A stretch of 6,141 nucleotides of DNA, from the NCBI GenBank assembly GCA_900554895.1, contig USIX01000135.1, forward strand, positions 1-6,141. Reading direction: 5' to 3'. The DNA comes from an uncultured Megamonas sp. Its GTDB lineage: Bacteria; Bacillota; Negativicutes; Selenomonadales; Selenomonadaceae. This document shows positions 5,104 through 6,141 of the stretch, one piece after another. How positions within the stretch are numbered: position 1 is the stretch's first letter; each line of letters opens with the position of its first letter. Below the pieces are notes generated by a model. The model did no database searches, had not been told where the DNA came from, and worked only from the letters and a program-made list of their open reading frames with translations. The translations under genes and the position numbers were made by a program.

Positions 5104-5135
5104 TAGGTATATTAATATTAGGAGGATTTTATTCA

Positions 5136-6141
5136 ATGTTATTAATCAAAGACCGTTTGCAAGGAATTTTTGTCTGTCTGCTGGTTGCTGTTCCCGCATT
5201 TTTTCTTGGCAGAGAATATGAAATCGTTGGCGGACCTGTTTTTGCCATTTTAATCGGTATGTGCCTGTCCAAGTTCGTGCGTGAAAAAGATATTTTAAAG
5301 AGCGGCATCACCTTCACCTCGAAAAAAGTTCTGCAATACGCTGTTATCCTGCTAGGCTTTGGACTGAATTTAAGCACGGTCATTGCTGTCGGTGCGACAT
5401 CGTTGCCGATTATCGTATCTACGATTGCAACATCTTTAATCACGGCATATATTATTTTTAAACTTTTGGCTATACCGGCGAAATCTTCTGTTTTAATCGG
5501 TGTCGGTTCGTCTATCTGTGGCGGTTCGGCGATTGCAGCAACTGCACCGGTAATTGATGCCAATCATAAAGAAATTGCTCAGGCCATTTCCGTTATTTTT
5601 CTGTTTAATATAGTTGCTGCACTGATATTTCCTACACTCGGCAATATGCTGGGACTTTCCAATGAAGGCTTTGCTATTTTTGCTGGAACAGCTGTTAATG
5701 ATACTTCTTCTGTTACGGCGGCGGCTTCTTCGTGGGACAGTATGCACAATACGGGGACAATGGTTCTGGACGGTGCGACTATCGTCAAATTGACCAGAAC
5801 GCTTGCTATTATTCCTATTACCCTGATTTTAGGTTTCTATCAGGCGAAAAAATCTTCCGGCACGAATAAAGCCAGCATAAAATCTGCATTTCCAATGTTT
5901 ATTCTGTATTTTATTCTTGCTTCCGTGATTACTACGATTTGCAACTACTGTATGGACAGCAGTATTTTTTCCGCTGAAATCTCCGGTTATATACTTTCCT
6001 TCTTTGCTCTGATGAAATTCTGCAGTAAGTTTTTCATCATTATGGCAATGGGTGCTATCGGACTGCATACTGATATTATCGACCTTATAAAAAACGGTGG
6101 CAAACCGATTATTATGGGCTTTTGCTGCTGGGTGGCAATCG
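5136..6141 (+). CDS. yeiH: YeiH/UPF0324-family putative anion (sulfate) exporter, C-terminus beyond window
   Basis: From the ATG at 5136 the frame is open to the last base, giving 335 residues with no stop; family members are about 330-350 long, so only a short tail is missing. The ribosome binding site AGGAGG (5120-5125) is 10 bases upstream. The protein is very hydrophobic with about ten membrane segments, for example 8-25, 31-45, 65-86, 90-111, 117-140, 147-174, 216-236, 252-270 and 281-310. Family signatures visible are [19 protein letters not shown] (122-140), [15 protein letters not shown] (155-169), [19 protein letters not shown] (182-200) and [13 protein letters not shown] (216-228). 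YeiH proteins are annotated as putative sulfate exporters with a fold of the PF03601 family; the transported substrate is poorly established. Many yeiH genes lie beside a LysR regulator; none is in the window. Co-transcription with the Nit2-like gene is possible. Confidence 0.9.
   Translation, partial: MLLIKDRLQGIFVCLLVAVPAFFLGREYEIVGGPVFAILIGMCLSKFVREKDILKSGITFTSKKVLQYAVILLGFGLNLSTVIAVGATSLPIIVSTIATSLITAYIIFKLLAIPAKSSVLIGVGSSICGGSAIAATAPVIDANHKEIAQAISVIFLFNIVAALIFPTLGNMLGLSNEGFAIFAGTAVNDTSSVTAAASSWDSMHNTGTMVLDGATIVKLTRTLAIIPITLILGFYQAKKSSGTNKASIKSAFPMFILYFILASVITTICNYCMDSSIFSAEISGYILSFFALMKFCSKFFIIMAMGAIGLHTDIIDLIKNGGKPIIMGFCCWVAI

Noticed and set aside
5129..6068. Several open minus-strand frames opposite the YeiH-like gene
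   Set aside because: They are shadows of a strongly supported membrane protein on the plus strand and have unlikely compositions.

Overview
This window looks like chromosomal core DNA from an AT-rich Gram-positive-lineage (Bacillota) bacterium. The minus-strand order prmA, rsmE, mtaB, HIT-family gene, rpsU is the ribosome and tRNA maturation cluster typical of that phylum. The wording of the PrmA and RsmE proteins, together with a YeiH-type transporter and a Nit2-like amidase next door, makes me lean towards the Negativicutes, but this is only an impression from protein sequence.

Minus strand, read from about 4125 down to 1. A good sigma-70 type promoter (4097-4125) precedes prmA (ribosomal protein L11 methyltransferase). 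prmA overlaps rsmE (16S rRNA m3U1498 methyltransferase) by 4 bases. A perfect 9-bp hairpin (2360-2380) follows the rsmE stop and may be a terminator. A gene-free stretch of about 500 bases (1869-2382) comes next. Then follow mtaB (tRNA t6A37 methylthiotransferase), a HIT-family hydrolase, and the first ten codons of rpsU (ribosomal protein S21). rpsU has its own promoter with perfect consensus hexamers (92-121) and a small leader that could fold in two ways around the ribosome binding site. All these products except the HIT protein act directly on ribosome or tRNA modification or are part of the ribosome.

Plus strand, from about 4076 to the end. A promoter (4076-4104) that physically overlaps the prmA promoter fires in the opposite direction into a nitrilase-superfamily gene closely resembling Nit2 omega-amidase. 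After an AT-rich gap of 142 bases comes a YeiH/UPF0324 membrane protein. Its reading frame is open to the last base of the window, so it lacks only the C-terminal end.

The most unusual part is the 1869-2382 gap. Its two ends carry imperfect terminal inverted repeats of 37/38 bases (about 30 identical columns, aligned by hand), and each end is also a 13-bp-stem, 7-base-loop hairpin. Between them lies a 24-bp inverted repeat (23 of 24 matching) with further nested arms and at least one mutually exclusive alternative stem. It encodes no credible protein. I read it as a MITE-like or large palindromic intergenic repeat that has separated rsmE from mtaB; a structured RNA is the alternative. No tRNA, rRNA, CRISPR array, transposase or phage gene is visible.
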